A stretch of 64,000 bases of DNA from Bacillota bacterium (GTDB lineage: Bacteria; Bacillota; Clostridia; Christensenellales; JAEXRW01). Below are positions 17,151 through 25,740 of this stretch, one piece after another. Position 1 is the first letter of the stretch, and every line of letters starts with the position of its first letter. The translations under genes and the position numbers were made by a program. The stretch is from positions 620,001 to 684,000 of the forward strand of contig JAEXRW010000025.1 in the NCBI GenBank assembly GCA_023454175.1, read 5' to 3'. The notes under the pieces are model-generated. The model did no database searches. It was not told the origin of the DNA and saw only the letters and a list, made by a program, of their open reading frames with translations.

Positions 17151-18535
17151 CCGCTTTGAAAAAAGCATGGAGCGGACGATTCGGCAAGGAACTCGACAGC
17201 GCCGCCAGCAGGATCAATGCATCCATCGGGTTTGACCGGCGCCTTTACCGTCAGGACATCCTGGGCAGCATCGCGCATGCCCGCATGCTCGGGCAGCAGG
17301 GCATCATCGGGGTGGCGGAAAGCCGGTCCATCATTTCCGGCCTCGAGGAGATACTGGAAGATATCGATGCCGGGAAAGTCGTGTTCAGCGAGGCATGTGA
17401 GGATATCCATATGAATATCGAGGCGCTGCTCGTCGAGCGCATCGGCGATGCCGGCAAAAAGCTGCATACCGGCCGCAGCCGCAATGACCAGGTGGCGCTG
17501 GATATGCGCATGTACGTGCGGGACGCGGTTTCAGACTTGGTTACGAAGCTGAAGCGCCTTGAAACGGTATTGCTGGATATCGCGTCGGAGCACGTGAATA
17601 CCGTCATGCCGGGCTATACCCATATGCAGGTGGCCCAGCCCGTCACGCTCGCCCACCATCTGATGGCGTACTTTGAGATGTTTAAAAGGGATATCCTGCG
17701 CTTTTCGGATTGCGGCAGCCGCCTGGACGCCATGCCCCTTGGCAGCGGGGCGCTCGCAGCCACCACGTATCCGCTGGACCGTAAGGCTGTGGCGGAAGCG
17801 CTCGGCTTTTCTGCTATCACTTTCAACAGCATGGACGCGGTGAGCGACAGGGACTTCTGCATCGAGTTTGTTTTTTGTGCCTCCATGCTCATGATGCACC
17901 TGTCCCGTTTCTGTGAGGAACTCGTGCTGTGGTCCACCAGCGAATTCCGCTTCATCGAGATGGATGAGGCTTATGCGACAGGCTCCTCCATCATGCCCCA
18001 GAAAAAGAATCCCGATATGGCGGAGCTCATCCGCGGGAAGACAGGCAGGGTCTATGGCAGCCTGGTCGGGCTTTTGACCCTGATGAAGTCCCTCCCCCTT
18101 TGCTACAATAAGGACATGCAGGAGGACAAGGAGCAGCTCTTCGATGCGTATGATACCCTGTCGATCTGCCTGGATGTCTTTACCGGCATGGTCGCATCGG
18201 CGAAGTTCAACGAATCCGTCATGGAGCAGAAGGCCCTGTCCTCTTTCTCCAATGCCACCGACTGCGCCGATTACCTGGTGAAAAAGGGGCTGCCCTTCCG
18301 TGAGGCGCACGAGGTTACCGGGCGCATCGTGCGTTATTGCATCGAAAAAGGGATTTCCCTGCAGGATGTTCCCCTGGAACAGTACCGGTCCTTTTGCCCG
18401 CTGTTTGGAGCAGATGTTTTCGCCGCGCTTTCGTTGCAGGCTTGCATCGAAGGCCGTGCCATTCCCGGCGGTCCTGCCCCTTCGGCAGTGCTGGATCATA
18501 TAAAAGCGTCAAAGCAGTTCATTGCGGGGCTGTGA
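17147..18535 (+). CDS. argH: Argininosuccinate lyase
   Basis: Splits argininosuccinate into arginine and fumarate, the last step of arginine synthesis. 462 residues. Fumarase/aspartase superfamily signature GSSIMPQKKNPD with the catalytic serine loop near residue 280, preceded by HTGRSRNDQVALDMR and YTHMQVAQPVTLAHH. It overlaps argG by 4 nt and is followed by a strong terminator, so argGH is a two-gene operon. Confidence 0.98.
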
Positions 18536-18546
18536 ATGTCATGCAT

Positions 18547-18581
18547 AAAAAGCTCCGGGCCGGTCGGTCCGGAGCTTTTTT
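18547..18581 (+). terminator. Terminator of argGH, probably bidirectional
   Basis: Stem of about 12 bp (arms 18547-18558 and 18569-18580) ending in T6 on the plus strand; the opposite arm carries an A-tract that gives a T-tract on the minus strand, so it can also end the pilus transcripts that stop at 18603. Confidence 0.9.
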
Positions 18582-18602
18582 ACTTCCTGTAACATTGAAT
18601 GC

Positions 18603-19139
18603 TTATGGCGTGATTTTGAATTCCAGGCAGGTGCCCGTCGTCCCTGTTCCTGCTGATGTCCCCGCATTTTCAGCCAGTACCTGTTCTGAGTATGCGCTGG
18701 ATAGTCCGTTATAGCTGATGTTTACGATGATGACCTTCGTTGAAACGCCCCGCGAGAAAGCTACCGTCAGGTTTTGAAGCGGTGCGTTGTTGATCGTGGT
18801 GGTATGCGCCCCACTGTAATGCTTCAGATAACCATCTTCCACATAAAGATATTGCCTCCCGCTTGTAAATGACGCAGGCTTTGCAGACAGGATGTTGATG
18901 GTATAGGAAGGGTGCACAGCCTTGGCGGCATAGGTCATCATCTGCCTGGCTTTTGCCTGCACATCGCTTCTGGTCGTGCTCGCAGCCATCGTTTTCGTTG
19001 CAAAGACGGAAAATCCCAGGAGCGCTCCCAGCAGGATGAAAAATGCTGCGGAAGCCGCCAGGATCTCGGTCAATGTGATGCCGCGCCTGTCTTTGATCCA
19101 GGCTGTTATGATGGATCCCTTCTTCCGTTTCATCATCAT
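18603..19139 (-). CDS. Type IV pilin-like protein (minor pilin, PilW/prepilin type)
   Basis: About 178 residues from the first of three consecutive ATGs (19139, 19136, 19133; AAGGAAG upstream). A short basic leader ends in KDRRG followed by ITLTEILAASAAFFILLGAL: the prepilin peptidase site G|ITLTE with glutamate at position +5 and a hydrophobic helix. The C-terminal globular part has no recognised domain. The +1 residue is Ile rather than Phe. Last gene of the pilus operon; it most resembles a minor pilin. The longer open frame upstream of the ATGs overlaps the previous gene and is not used. Confidence 0.8.
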   Translation of the reverse strand: MMMKRKKGSIITAWIKDRRGITLTEILAASAAFFILLGALLGFSVFATKTMAASTTRSDVQAKARQMMTYAAKAVHPSYTINILSAKPASFTSGRQYLYVEDGYLKHYSGAHTTTINNAPLQNLTVAFSRGVSTKVIIVNISYNGLSSAYSEQVLAENAGTSAGTGTTGTCLEFKITP

Positions 19140-19147
19140 GTGCTTCC

Positions 19148-19567
19148 TTATCTGTTGGGGATGAATACCTTCAGCGTGCTCTGCACATTGTTTTGGTTCA
19201 TGCCCGATGTGGCGGAGGTGCCGCTGACACTGATCGTTTTGCTGCCAAATGTCGTGCTCATCGTGGCGTTGGACGCTTGAGAATATGTCGCCCCCGCCAC
19301 TTCCGATGAACCGCCGCCCGGATCGGTGAGCGTCACTTTCCCGCTTCCCTGCGTTACCGTTACGCCTGCGAGCTTGTTCTCCATGATGCCGGATGCGGCA
19401 TAGCTGTTGGTTGTGCGGCTGCCGGCCATTTTCACGGCCATTGAGCCGATGACGAAGAGGAATGAAAGGCATGCAAAGATGATGACCAGCAGCACCATGC
19501 TCACCAGTACCTCGGCCAGCGTCATCCCCTTTTTATCCTGAATGAAACGGCTTAAATGCTGTTTCAT
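19148..19567 (-). CDS. Type IV pilin-like protein (minor pilin, PilV type)
   Basis: 139 residues. Leader MKQHLSRFIQDKKG followed by MTLAEVLVSMVLLVIIFACL: a class III prepilin cleavage site G|MTLAE with glutamate at +5, then a membrane/assembly helix. The remainder is Ser/Thr/Gly-rich. The +1 residue is Met instead of the usual Phe. It lies between two other pilin-like genes. It could be a minor pilin or, because no better candidate exists in the window, the main subunit; the sequence does not decide. Confidence 0.82.
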   Translation of the reverse strand: MKQHLSRFIQDKKGMTLAEVLVSMVLLVIIFACLSFLFVIGSMAVKMAGSRTTNSYAASGIMENKLAGVTVTQGSGKVTLTDPGGGSSEVAGATYSQASNATMSTTFGSKTISVSGTSATSGMNQNNVQSTLKVFIPNR

Positions 19568-19580
19568 GCTGCCCCGCCTC

Positions 19581-20753
19581 TCATTTCCATTGCCTTACAT
19601 AGGTCGTCACAGTGGGCGCCGTATAAAATTGTCCCAGAGGTGTGCCCGCCATGTTGCTGGAGCAGTCGATATAGGCCACGCTCGCCCCGCTCCGGACCAC
19701 CACGTTGCACCCGATGATGGCTCCGGTGTATACCCCGTTGGCCTCTATGGTCACGTTCTTTCCGGGTGCATAGATGTAGCCGTTGAAGGACTCGCTGCCG
19801 CATTTGATATTGATGGCGCCCGAAGTATACCCGCCCACGCCGATGAGGAACACGTTCGTGCTGTTCTCGGGGAAGAAATATCCGTTCCCTGTTGCATCCA
19901 GGCTCCCCCGGAAATAAAGGAAGAGTTTATGTGTACCCGCAAGCCTGTAAGTGATATGTCCGTTGAACCCGATGCTGTTCACAGCCACCACCATGTCATG
20001 CCCGGCGGCAGCGGTATCAAATACCACGGTGCAGTTGCTCAGGCTGCCCAGCGCGTTGCCGTAATCCCCGTCCTGGGTGATGGTATAGACGCCGCCCGAC
20101 GGTGCAGGCATGCTTTTCACGGCCAGTCCGGACGGGACCGTAGGCGTATACACTTGTTTGGAGGTATTGGCTATCACCGTCACACCCGGGATGGATGTTG
20201 GGAAAATGGCGCCCGCAGCCTGTATCACCATCTGGTCCGGGCAATCCCTCGGTGAAAACTGCACGTTGGAGTTGTCGATAAAGATGGCGCCCGTGGCGTA
20301 AATGCCCGCGCTGAAGATCAAATCCACCGGGATCGTCCCGCCCGTCGTCATCTTTTTCAGGCTCAGTTTGGAGTTTGCGGTGGCGTCCTTGTATTTTGCC
20401 ACTGCCGATATGATATACTCGTCGTTGTTGTCCCGAAATACGCTGGTGGTATAGCTCGCTCCCTCCCACGTGCCCGTTCCCGTCGTGGTGCCGCCGATGA
20501 CGGTCGGGACGACTCCGGTCGTGCTTTGGCTGTTTTTGAAAGCATTCTCGATCCATGCCGAAGCGGAATCCACCGCCGAGCGTGCGGCATAGTGCGCGCG
20601 CAGGTAGTTGTCATTGTTCTTTGACATCTTTTCTTCCGTAAAGGATACCGTTACGATCCCCACGGCCAGGACGGCCACAATGAAAAACGTCATGATCGTA
20701 TAGGCCAGGGCCGATCCTTTCCGCTCCTTGATCATTCTGCGTAAAAAACCCAT
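19581..20753 (-). CDS. PilX-like pilus assembly protein with large extracellular domain
   Basis: 390 residues with AAAGGAGG upstream. N-terminus MGFLRRMIKERKG followed by SALAYTIMTFFIVAVLAVGIV, a prepilin-like leader and helix, but the +5 position is Tyr, not Glu, as in PilX-type proteins. The chain then reads YLRAHYAARSAVDSASAWI, typical of the PilX N-terminal region, and a large Gly/Thr-rich domain with repeated valine/isoleucine beta segments (residues about 130-380). It is probably displayed at the pilus tip or surface. No catalytic motif was seen. Confidence 0.75.
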   Translation of the reverse strand: MGFLRRMIKERKGSALAYTIMTFFIVAVLAVGIVTVSFTEEKMSKNNDNYLRAHYAARSAVDSASAWIENAFKNSQSTTGVVPTVIGGTTTGTGTWEGASYTTSVFRDNNDEYIISAVAKYKDATANSKLSLKKMTTGGTIPVDLIFSAGIYATGAIFIDNSNVQFSPRDCPDQMVIQAAGAIFPTSIPGVTVIANTSKQVYTPTVPSGLAVKSMPAPSGGVYTITQDGDYGNALGSLSNCTVVFDTAAAGHDMVVAVNSIGFNGHITYRLAGTHKLFLYFRGSLDATGNGYFFPENSTNVFLIGVGGYTSGAINIKCGSESFNGYIYAPGKNVTIEANGVYTGAIIGCNVVVRSGASVAYIDCSSNMAGTPLGQFYTAPTVTTYVRQWK

Positions 20754-20784
20754 AAGACCACCCTCCTTTCACGGGGCCGCGCAT

Positions 20785-21546
20785 TCAATTGCTGTTGAAG
20801 GGGTCCCTTGTGGTGCTTCCTCCGGTTTGCTCCGTGCCGCCGCTGCGCTCAGGCATGGGCATGTTGAAGAGCCGCAGCGTGATTTCGCCCGTTAGTCCTT
20901 TATTCTCGTCCCTGGCGAGCTGCAGGCCGCTTACCGGTATGTACTTGCCCGATTCGTTGATGCTTCTCACAAATGCCTCGACTTCGCTGTAGGATCCTGT
21001 GATATTGAGGATCACGTCGGTTGATGTGATCATATCTTCCGGTTTGCTTTCTTCCGGGGACGAGGGAGCCTGGGTTTGTTGCGGTGCGGCAGGCGCCTGT
21101 GTCGGCAAAAATCCCGCATTGAGCGCGTCGATATTGCCCACCAGTTTGCCGAGCGCATTCACTTCCGCCTGTTGGACTGCCGCTGACTGTTTGCCGGTAT
21201 CGGCGATTTTCGGGGTCATGAACCTGATGCCCGTGATCCTGATCCCGGCCTGCCTGGACTTGTCCTCTATGAATGTCATTACCGTATCCAGGTTGTTTGT
21301 GGGCAGGTACCTGTCCAGTTTGGCCTGTGTCTTCTTTATGATGTCATCCAGCTTTTTATCGAGTTCCGAATTTCCGAAGGTTTTGGATTTGGCTTCGATC
21401 AATTGCAGGTTGGCTTCGTCTTTCTGTGTGTTGAGTTTGCCCGCATTGTCAATGATCGGTATGATGGCGAGCCATACGACCGCACCCAGCACGGCCAGTA
21501 CCCCCAGGAATATGAGCAGCTTTTTTTCGCGGGAAGAAAGTTTCAC
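20785..21546 (-). CDS. pilO: Type IV pilus alignment protein PilO-like
   Basis: 253 residues. One N-terminal membrane helix (LLIFLGVLAVLGAVVWLAIIPII), a coiled-coil segment (LNTQKDEANLQLIEAKSK to about residue 75) and a C-terminal ferredoxin-like domain with VILNITGSYSEVEAFVRSI, the usual PilO layout. A Pro/Gln/Ala linker (residues about 150-175) splits the domain. It overlaps pilN by 4 nt. Acts in the inner-membrane platform linking PilM/PilN to the pilus. Confidence 0.82.
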   Translation of the reverse strand: MKLSSREKKLLIFLGVLAVLGAVVWLAIIPIIDNAGKLNTQKDEANLQLIEAKSKTFGNSELDKKLDDIIKKTQAKLDRYLPTNNLDTVMTFIEDKSRQAGIRITGIRFMTPKIADTGKQSAAVQQAEVNALGKLVGNIDALNAGFLPTQAPAAPQQTQAPSSPEESKPEDMITSTDVILNITGSYSEVEAFVRSINESGKYIPVSGLQLARDENKGLTGEITLRLFNMPMPERSGGTEQTGGSTTRDPFNSN

Positions 21547-22100
21547 TTCAGCTCGCCCCCTTCCACGGTGCAGCAGATGTCGAAGTCATATGTGCCCGAC
21601 CCTGTCTGGTCGATCGCGATGTTCGTGATGATGATGTCGCTGAAGGACCCGGATAGCTGCAGGTTCCTGCAGAAGACGCCCACGGCGGTATTGGATGGGG
21701 ATTTCCCCTTGATTTGGGTCTGCCCTTCCAGGATGTTGCAATTGAGCAGGTATACGCCCTGCGGCACGCTCCTGCCGATAACCTCCAGGCTTTCCACCGT
21801 CAGGGTCGGCGTTTTTTGGGCTTCCCTGTCGATCTTGTCGATGAATGTCCCGTATTTCTGGTAGGATTGGAAAAGCTGTGTTTTCAGTTTCGTATCGCTT
21901 GCTTCCTGGTTCAAGGCGCCGATCTGGTTTTGCAGCGCCGTTATATCCGATTTCATGCCGCTGAAAAGGAGGTCGATGCTCAGATAAACGCCGACGGATA
22001 TCAGTACCACGGCCAGGAGGATAAAGATGATCCATACCTGCCGGCTTTGCTTTCTCATCTTCCGATCCAGAAATGTCGAGAAAAAATTCATATCGGTCAT
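21543..22100 (-). CDS. pilN: Type IV pilus assembly protein PilN-like
   Basis: 185 residues. Cytoplasmic N-terminus MTDMNFFSTFLDRK, a membrane helix (VWIIFILLAVVLISVGVYL), a coiled-coil stretch (SDITALQNQIGALNQEASDTK) and a C-terminal fold with VPQGVYLLNCNI and SDIIITNIAI that matches PilN (fimbrial assembly) proteins. Located between pilM and pilO as expected. The short N-terminal segment should bind PilM. Confidence 0.82.
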   Translation of the reverse strand: MTDMNFFSTFLDRKMRKQSRQVWIIFILLAVVLISVGVYLSIDLLFSGMKSDITALQNQIGALNQEASDTKLKTQLFQSYQKYGTFIDKIDREAQKTPTLTVESLEVIGRSVPQGVYLLNCNILEGQTQIKGKSPSNTAVGVFCRNLQLSGSFSDIIITNIAIDQTGSGTYDFDICCTVEGGELK

Positions 22101-22118
22101 GCTCTTTATACCCCCTTT

Positions 22119-23141
22119 CTACAGCCTGATAATGGCTCCGATGGCGTTGAGGCATACCGCCAGGCCATGTTCGCCCAATGCGCCGTCATCCTTGACCCGG
22201 TCGATTTTGCGCAGGATCTCGCACGGCACATCAAACATCCGCGTCAGGTATTCGGGCAGCCCGTGGATCATGGCGCCGCCGCCGTACAGGAACATCCGCT
22301 TGATGATCTTGCCCCGCCGCAGGCTCCGGTAATACTGCACCACCTTGACGATCTCATCCAGCCACTGCTCCAGGAAGGGTTCCGCCTCCTTGGGGATGCT
22401 GTCCAGCCCTTCGGGGAATTTGAGCGCGCCGTTTATGCCGGCAAGCGCGTTTTCATTGGAGATCGCATTGTACAGGTCGCGGAGCCCCATGGGGATCTGC
22501 CGCATCAGCTCCGTCTGGGAGTCAGTGAAGAAATAGATATCCGTATTGGCATAACCGAAATCCATGGCGATATAGGAGCCCCTGCCCAGCGCCTGGATGC
22601 CGTTGATGGAGATGTTGCCCGAAAGGAGCTTGTCCGAGGAATTGGCATTGACGTCCATGGCCAGCGGCGTCAGTCCCGCTTCATTCAGCGCTTCCCAGTA
22701 GGAGGATACCACCTCGAAGGGGATGGCCGCCATCCGCAGCCGCATACTTTTTTCGCCGTTGTCCGTGCCGTTCGTGCCGATCCTGCGGTACTGTATCACC
22801 CGAAATGTCTCATCCTGGAAGACTTCCTGCATCTCGTTTCGCACCATGGACTCCAGCACGTTTTTCCTGGCGCCCGGCAGGCTGGTGTCCCGTACGATGG
22901 CGGCGGCGTTGCTGATGGTCAGTACGGCCTTTGTGGCCTTGAAGCCGCCTTTTGCGATGGCTTCTTTCAATTGGGCCGTGAATGCCTCCCTGTTCGTGAT
23001 CACGCCGTTTTCCATGCATTCTTCGTGCATGGTATGGGAATAGGCATGCCGGATGGTCACACCACGCCTGCCGCTTTTGATTCCCTCCACGATATTGAGC
23101 ATTCTGGACCCTGCGTCGATGGACAGTATACCTGAAGGCAA
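22119..23141 (-). CDS. pilM: Type IV pilus actin-like ATPase PilM
   Basis: Actin-fold cytoplasmic protein of the pilus platform. About 340 residues. Nucleotide-binding pieces LSIDAGSRM (N-terminal), AMDFGYANTDIYF (middle) and FLYGGGAMIHGLPEYL (C-terminal) are visible. I favour TTG 23141 as the start because GGAAG lies 8 nt upstream; GTG 23150 would be too close to it. It is 12-21 bp downstream of pilC. Confidence 0.86.
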   Translation of the reverse strand: MPSGILSIDAGSRMLNIVEGIKSGRRGVTIRHAYSHTMHEECMENGVITNREAFTAQLKEAIAKGGFKATKAVLTISNAAAIVRDTSLPGARKNVLESMVRNEMQEVFQDETFRVIQYRRIGTNGTDNGEKSMRLRMAAIPFEVVSSYWEALNEAGLTPLAMDVNANSSDKLLSGNISINGIQALGRGSYIAMDFGYANTDIYFFTDSQTELMRQIPMGLRDLYNAISNENALAGINGALKFPEGLDSIPKEAEPFLEQWLDEIVKVVQYYRSLRRGKIIKRMFLYGGGAMIHGLPEYLTRMFDVPCEILRKIDRVKDDGALGEHGLAVCLNAIGAIIRL

Positions 23142-23161
23142 TATAAACACTTCCGTTCGCT

Positions 23162-24376
23162 TTACTGTATGGTATCGTACATGCTGAACATGGGCAGCGC
23201 GATGGATATCACGACGAATCCGATGATCAGCGCCATGACCAGGATCAGCATGGGTTCCATCATCGCCATCATCCGCTGTACGCTGACCTCCACCTCGTCG
23301 TCATAGAGCTTGCCGGCCTTGTAAAGGATTCCGTCGATCGCGCCCGTTTCCTCGCCGATGCTGATCATGGACGGCACGAGGATGGGAAATACATTTGTTC
23401 TGCGTATCGCCGAAGACAGCTGCGTCCCTTTTTGTACTTCTTCCCTGGCCGAGAGGATGTGCATCGCCACCAGGCGGTTCCCCACCACGCGTGCTGCAAT
23501 CTCCAGGGCGGATACCACCGGTATCGCGCTCGAGAGCAGGATGGACATCGTGCTGGTGAAGCGTGCCGCGGATATGTTCCGTATCGTCTTTTTGACTACC
23601 GGTACCTTGAGTTTGAATTTGTCCCATGCCAGTCCGCCCGATTCGGACTTGCGGAAGACCCTGAAAAGGATGACGAAAAGGATGATCGCGCCCAGCAGGA
23701 TGTACCACTGGTTGCCCAGGAATGTACCGAGATCCAGCATGGCCTGCGTCAGTCCCGGCAATTGGGCGCCCTGCGATTTGAATATGCCCACAAAACTCGG
23801 CAGCATGACCGTCAGCATCAATACGACCACGATTACGGTCAGGCTTAAAAGCACCATCGGATAGATCATGGCCGAACGTATTTTGGACTTGATCTTCGCT
23901 TCCTTTTCAAAGTGTTCCGCCATTTTCAGCAGGACGGCATCCAGATTGCCGCTGGCCTCCCCCGCTTCCACGGTGGCCACGAGGATCTCCGGGAATACCT
24001 TCTTCTGCCTGCGCATCGCCTCGGAAAGGAAGGAGCCTTTCTGAACTTCTTCAAAGACATTGAATATGCTGTCCTTCAGTGATCGCTTGCCGGCCTGCTG
24101 GTGCAGGATATCCAGTGATTTCACGATGGGGACGCCTGCAGCCAGCATCGTGGAAAATTGCCTGCAGAAGATGGCCAGGTCCTTGGATTTCGCTGCGCCG
24201 CCCAGGCTCATGCTCAGGCCCCTGCCCCTGCCGCCGCTGCCCATCTCCTTGAAATCCACCAGGTGGAGATGCTTCTCGCGTAGCTGCATGCTCATCTCTT
24301 GTACGGATTGGGATATGATCACGCCGGAAAACATGGCTCCGGTGCGGTCCATCGCACGGTACTGGTATTGCGCCAT
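23162..24376 (-). CDS. pilC: Type IV pilus inner-membrane platform protein PilC
   Basis: 404-residue GspF/PilC family protein. N-terminal region (MAQYQYRAMDRTG) followed by two repeated GspF domains: FCRQFSTMLAAGVPIVKSLDIL at about 70 and FTSTMSILLSSAIPVVSALEIA at about 270, each followed by GEETGAIDGIL-type or GEASGNLDAVL segments, and three membrane helices. It couples the PilB/PilT motors to pilin movement. It is separated from pilT by about 290 bp. Confidence 0.93.
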   Translation of the reverse strand: MAQYQYRAMDRTGAMFSGVIISQSVQEMSMQLREKHLHLVDFKEMGSGGRGRGLSMSLGGAAKSKDLAIFCRQFSTMLAAGVPIVKSLDILHQQAGKRSLKDSIFNVFEEVQKGSFLSEAMRRQKKVFPEILVATVEAGEASGNLDAVLLKMAEHFEKEAKIKSKIRSAMIYPMVLLSLTVIVVVLMLTVMLPSFVGIFKSQGAQLPGLTQAMLDLGTFLGNQWYILLGAIILFVILFRVFRKSESGGLAWDKFKLKVPVVKKTIRNISAARFTSTMSILLSSAIPVVSALEIAARVVGNRLVAMHILSAREEVQKGTQLSSAIRRTNVFPILVPSMISIGEETGAIDGILYKAGKLYDDEVEVSVQRMMAMMEPMLILVMALIIGFVVISIALPMFSMYDTIQ

Positions 24377-24668
24377 CGGTTTCGCCCCCGATATTACAGA
24401 ATCGCTTTTATTGGAATATGACGGTTCAGGCCAATGGACATAAATAGCCTTATATTCATTATCGCACAGTTATCACGAAATGATAATAGATAAAGCAGAT
24501 TTTTATCATATTTTCTCAATTATATACTAATATGTGGTACAAAATTAAGAATTGCAAGGCACTATACGCTGAATGCAGCCATATATAGCCAATATTTTTT
24601 TGACTCGGATATGTACAAATCAATTGGATGAATCATCCGAAAGGCAGTCCTTTTCCTTTGACCGGGCC
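24377..24668. other. AT-rich gap between pilT and pilC
   Basis: About 290 bp without a supported gene inside an otherwise tight operon. I looked for a c-di-GMP (GEMM) riboswitch and did not find its conserved core. A weak minus-strand candidate promoter (TTAATT, 18 nt, TATAAT) is present, so pilC-M-N-O and the pilins may form a separately controlled unit. Confidence 0.4.
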
Positions 24669-25727
24669 TCAGGGCTGCACAAGGTACCGCTTGAACTGCT
24701 CCTCATCCACGCAGCGGGATCTGGCCTCGTCGATGGAGATGGTGCCCAGCCTTGCCAGCCTCGCCAGTGATGCGTCCATCGTCAGCATGCCATATTTTGA
24801 GCCTGTCTGCATCATGGTGCTGATCTGGTGCGTCTTCCCCTCCCGGATCAGGTTTCTGACCGCATCCGTCGCCAGCATGATTTCCAGGGCTGCCGTGCGG
24901 CCGTGCCCCGAGGCCATCGGCACCAGCTGCTGGCTGACGACGCCGAGCAGGATGCTGCCCAGTTGGACGCGTATCTGCTGCTGCTGGTGGGGCGGGAATA
25001 CATCTATGATCCTGTCTATGGTAGCGGCTGCGCCCGTCGTATGCAGGGTGGATAGCACCAGATGCCCTGTCTCCGCGGCGGATACTGCGATGGAGATCGT
25101 CTCCAGGTCGCGCATCTCGCCCACCAGGATCACGTCGGGGTCCTCGCGCAGGGCGGCACGCAGGCCATTGGCAAAGGATTGCGTATCCGAGCCGACTTCC
25201 CTTTGGTTCACCATGCTCAGCCCGTGCCGGTGGAGGTATTCAATGGGTTCCTCCAGGGTGAGGATGTGGCACTTTCGGTTTTGGTTGATATAGTTGACCA
25301 TAGCCGCCAGGGTCGTGGATTTGCCGCTCCCCGTCGGCCCCGTCACGAGGACCAGGCCTCTTGGCTTCAGGGCCAGCTCGCCGGTCACAGGCGGCAAGCC
25401 GAGCGCTTCGAATGTCAGTATATCCGAGGAGAGCGCGCGTACCGCTGCGCAGTATGTATTCCGCTGCCGGTAAACGTTCACCCGGAACCTGCCCGTTCCT
25501 TTGACGGAATAGGAAAGGTCCACTTCCCCCTTTTCTTCCAGCGTCTGCTTTTGTTCCCCGTTTAGCAACTGGAAGCACAGCTCCCTGGTTTCATCCGGGG
25601 TCAGCGCCCTGTCGCCCAGCGGCACCAGTATCCCGTCTACGCGTATCAGCGGCGGCAGCGCGCAGGATATATGCAGGTCCGATGCATGGGATTCGATGGT
25701 TTTTGCAAGCAATTCCGGTATCGTCAT
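24669..25727 (-). CDS. pilT: Type IV pilus retraction ATPase PilT
   Basis: 352-residue hexameric ATPase that disassembles pili. Walker A VTGPTGSGKSTT (about residue 130), Asp box LEEPIEYLH, Walker B ALREDPDVILVGEMRD, His box TGHLVLSTLHTTGA, and the C-terminal AVRNLIREGKTHQI segment that corresponds to the AIRNLIRE retraction motif of PilT. It follows pilB by 13 bp. Its presence implies dynamic pili able to retract. Confidence 0.94.
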   Translation of the reverse strand: MTIPELLAKTIESHASDLHISCALPPLIRVDGILVPLGDRALTPDETRELCFQLLNGEQKQTLEEKGEVDLSYSVKGTGRFRVNVYRQRNTYCAAVRALSSDILTFEALGLPPVTGELALKPRGLVLVTGPTGSGKSTTLAAMVNYINQNRKCHILTLEEPIEYLHRHGLSMVNQREVGSDTQSFANGLRAALREDPDVILVGEMRDLETISIAVSAAETGHLVLSTLHTTGAAATIDRIIDVFPPHQQQQIRVQLGSILLGVVSQQLVPMASGHGRTAALEIMLATDAVRNLIREGKTHQISTMMQTGSKYGMLTMDASLARLARLGTISIDEARSRCVDEEQFKRYLVQP

Positions 25728-25740
25728 GCCACACTCTCCT

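Noticed and set aside
21714..23135. 473-codon open frame on the plus strand
   Set aside because: Antisense shadow of pilM and pilN.
24377..24668. c-di-GMP riboswitch before pilC
   Set aside because: The conserved GEMM core was not found on either strand.
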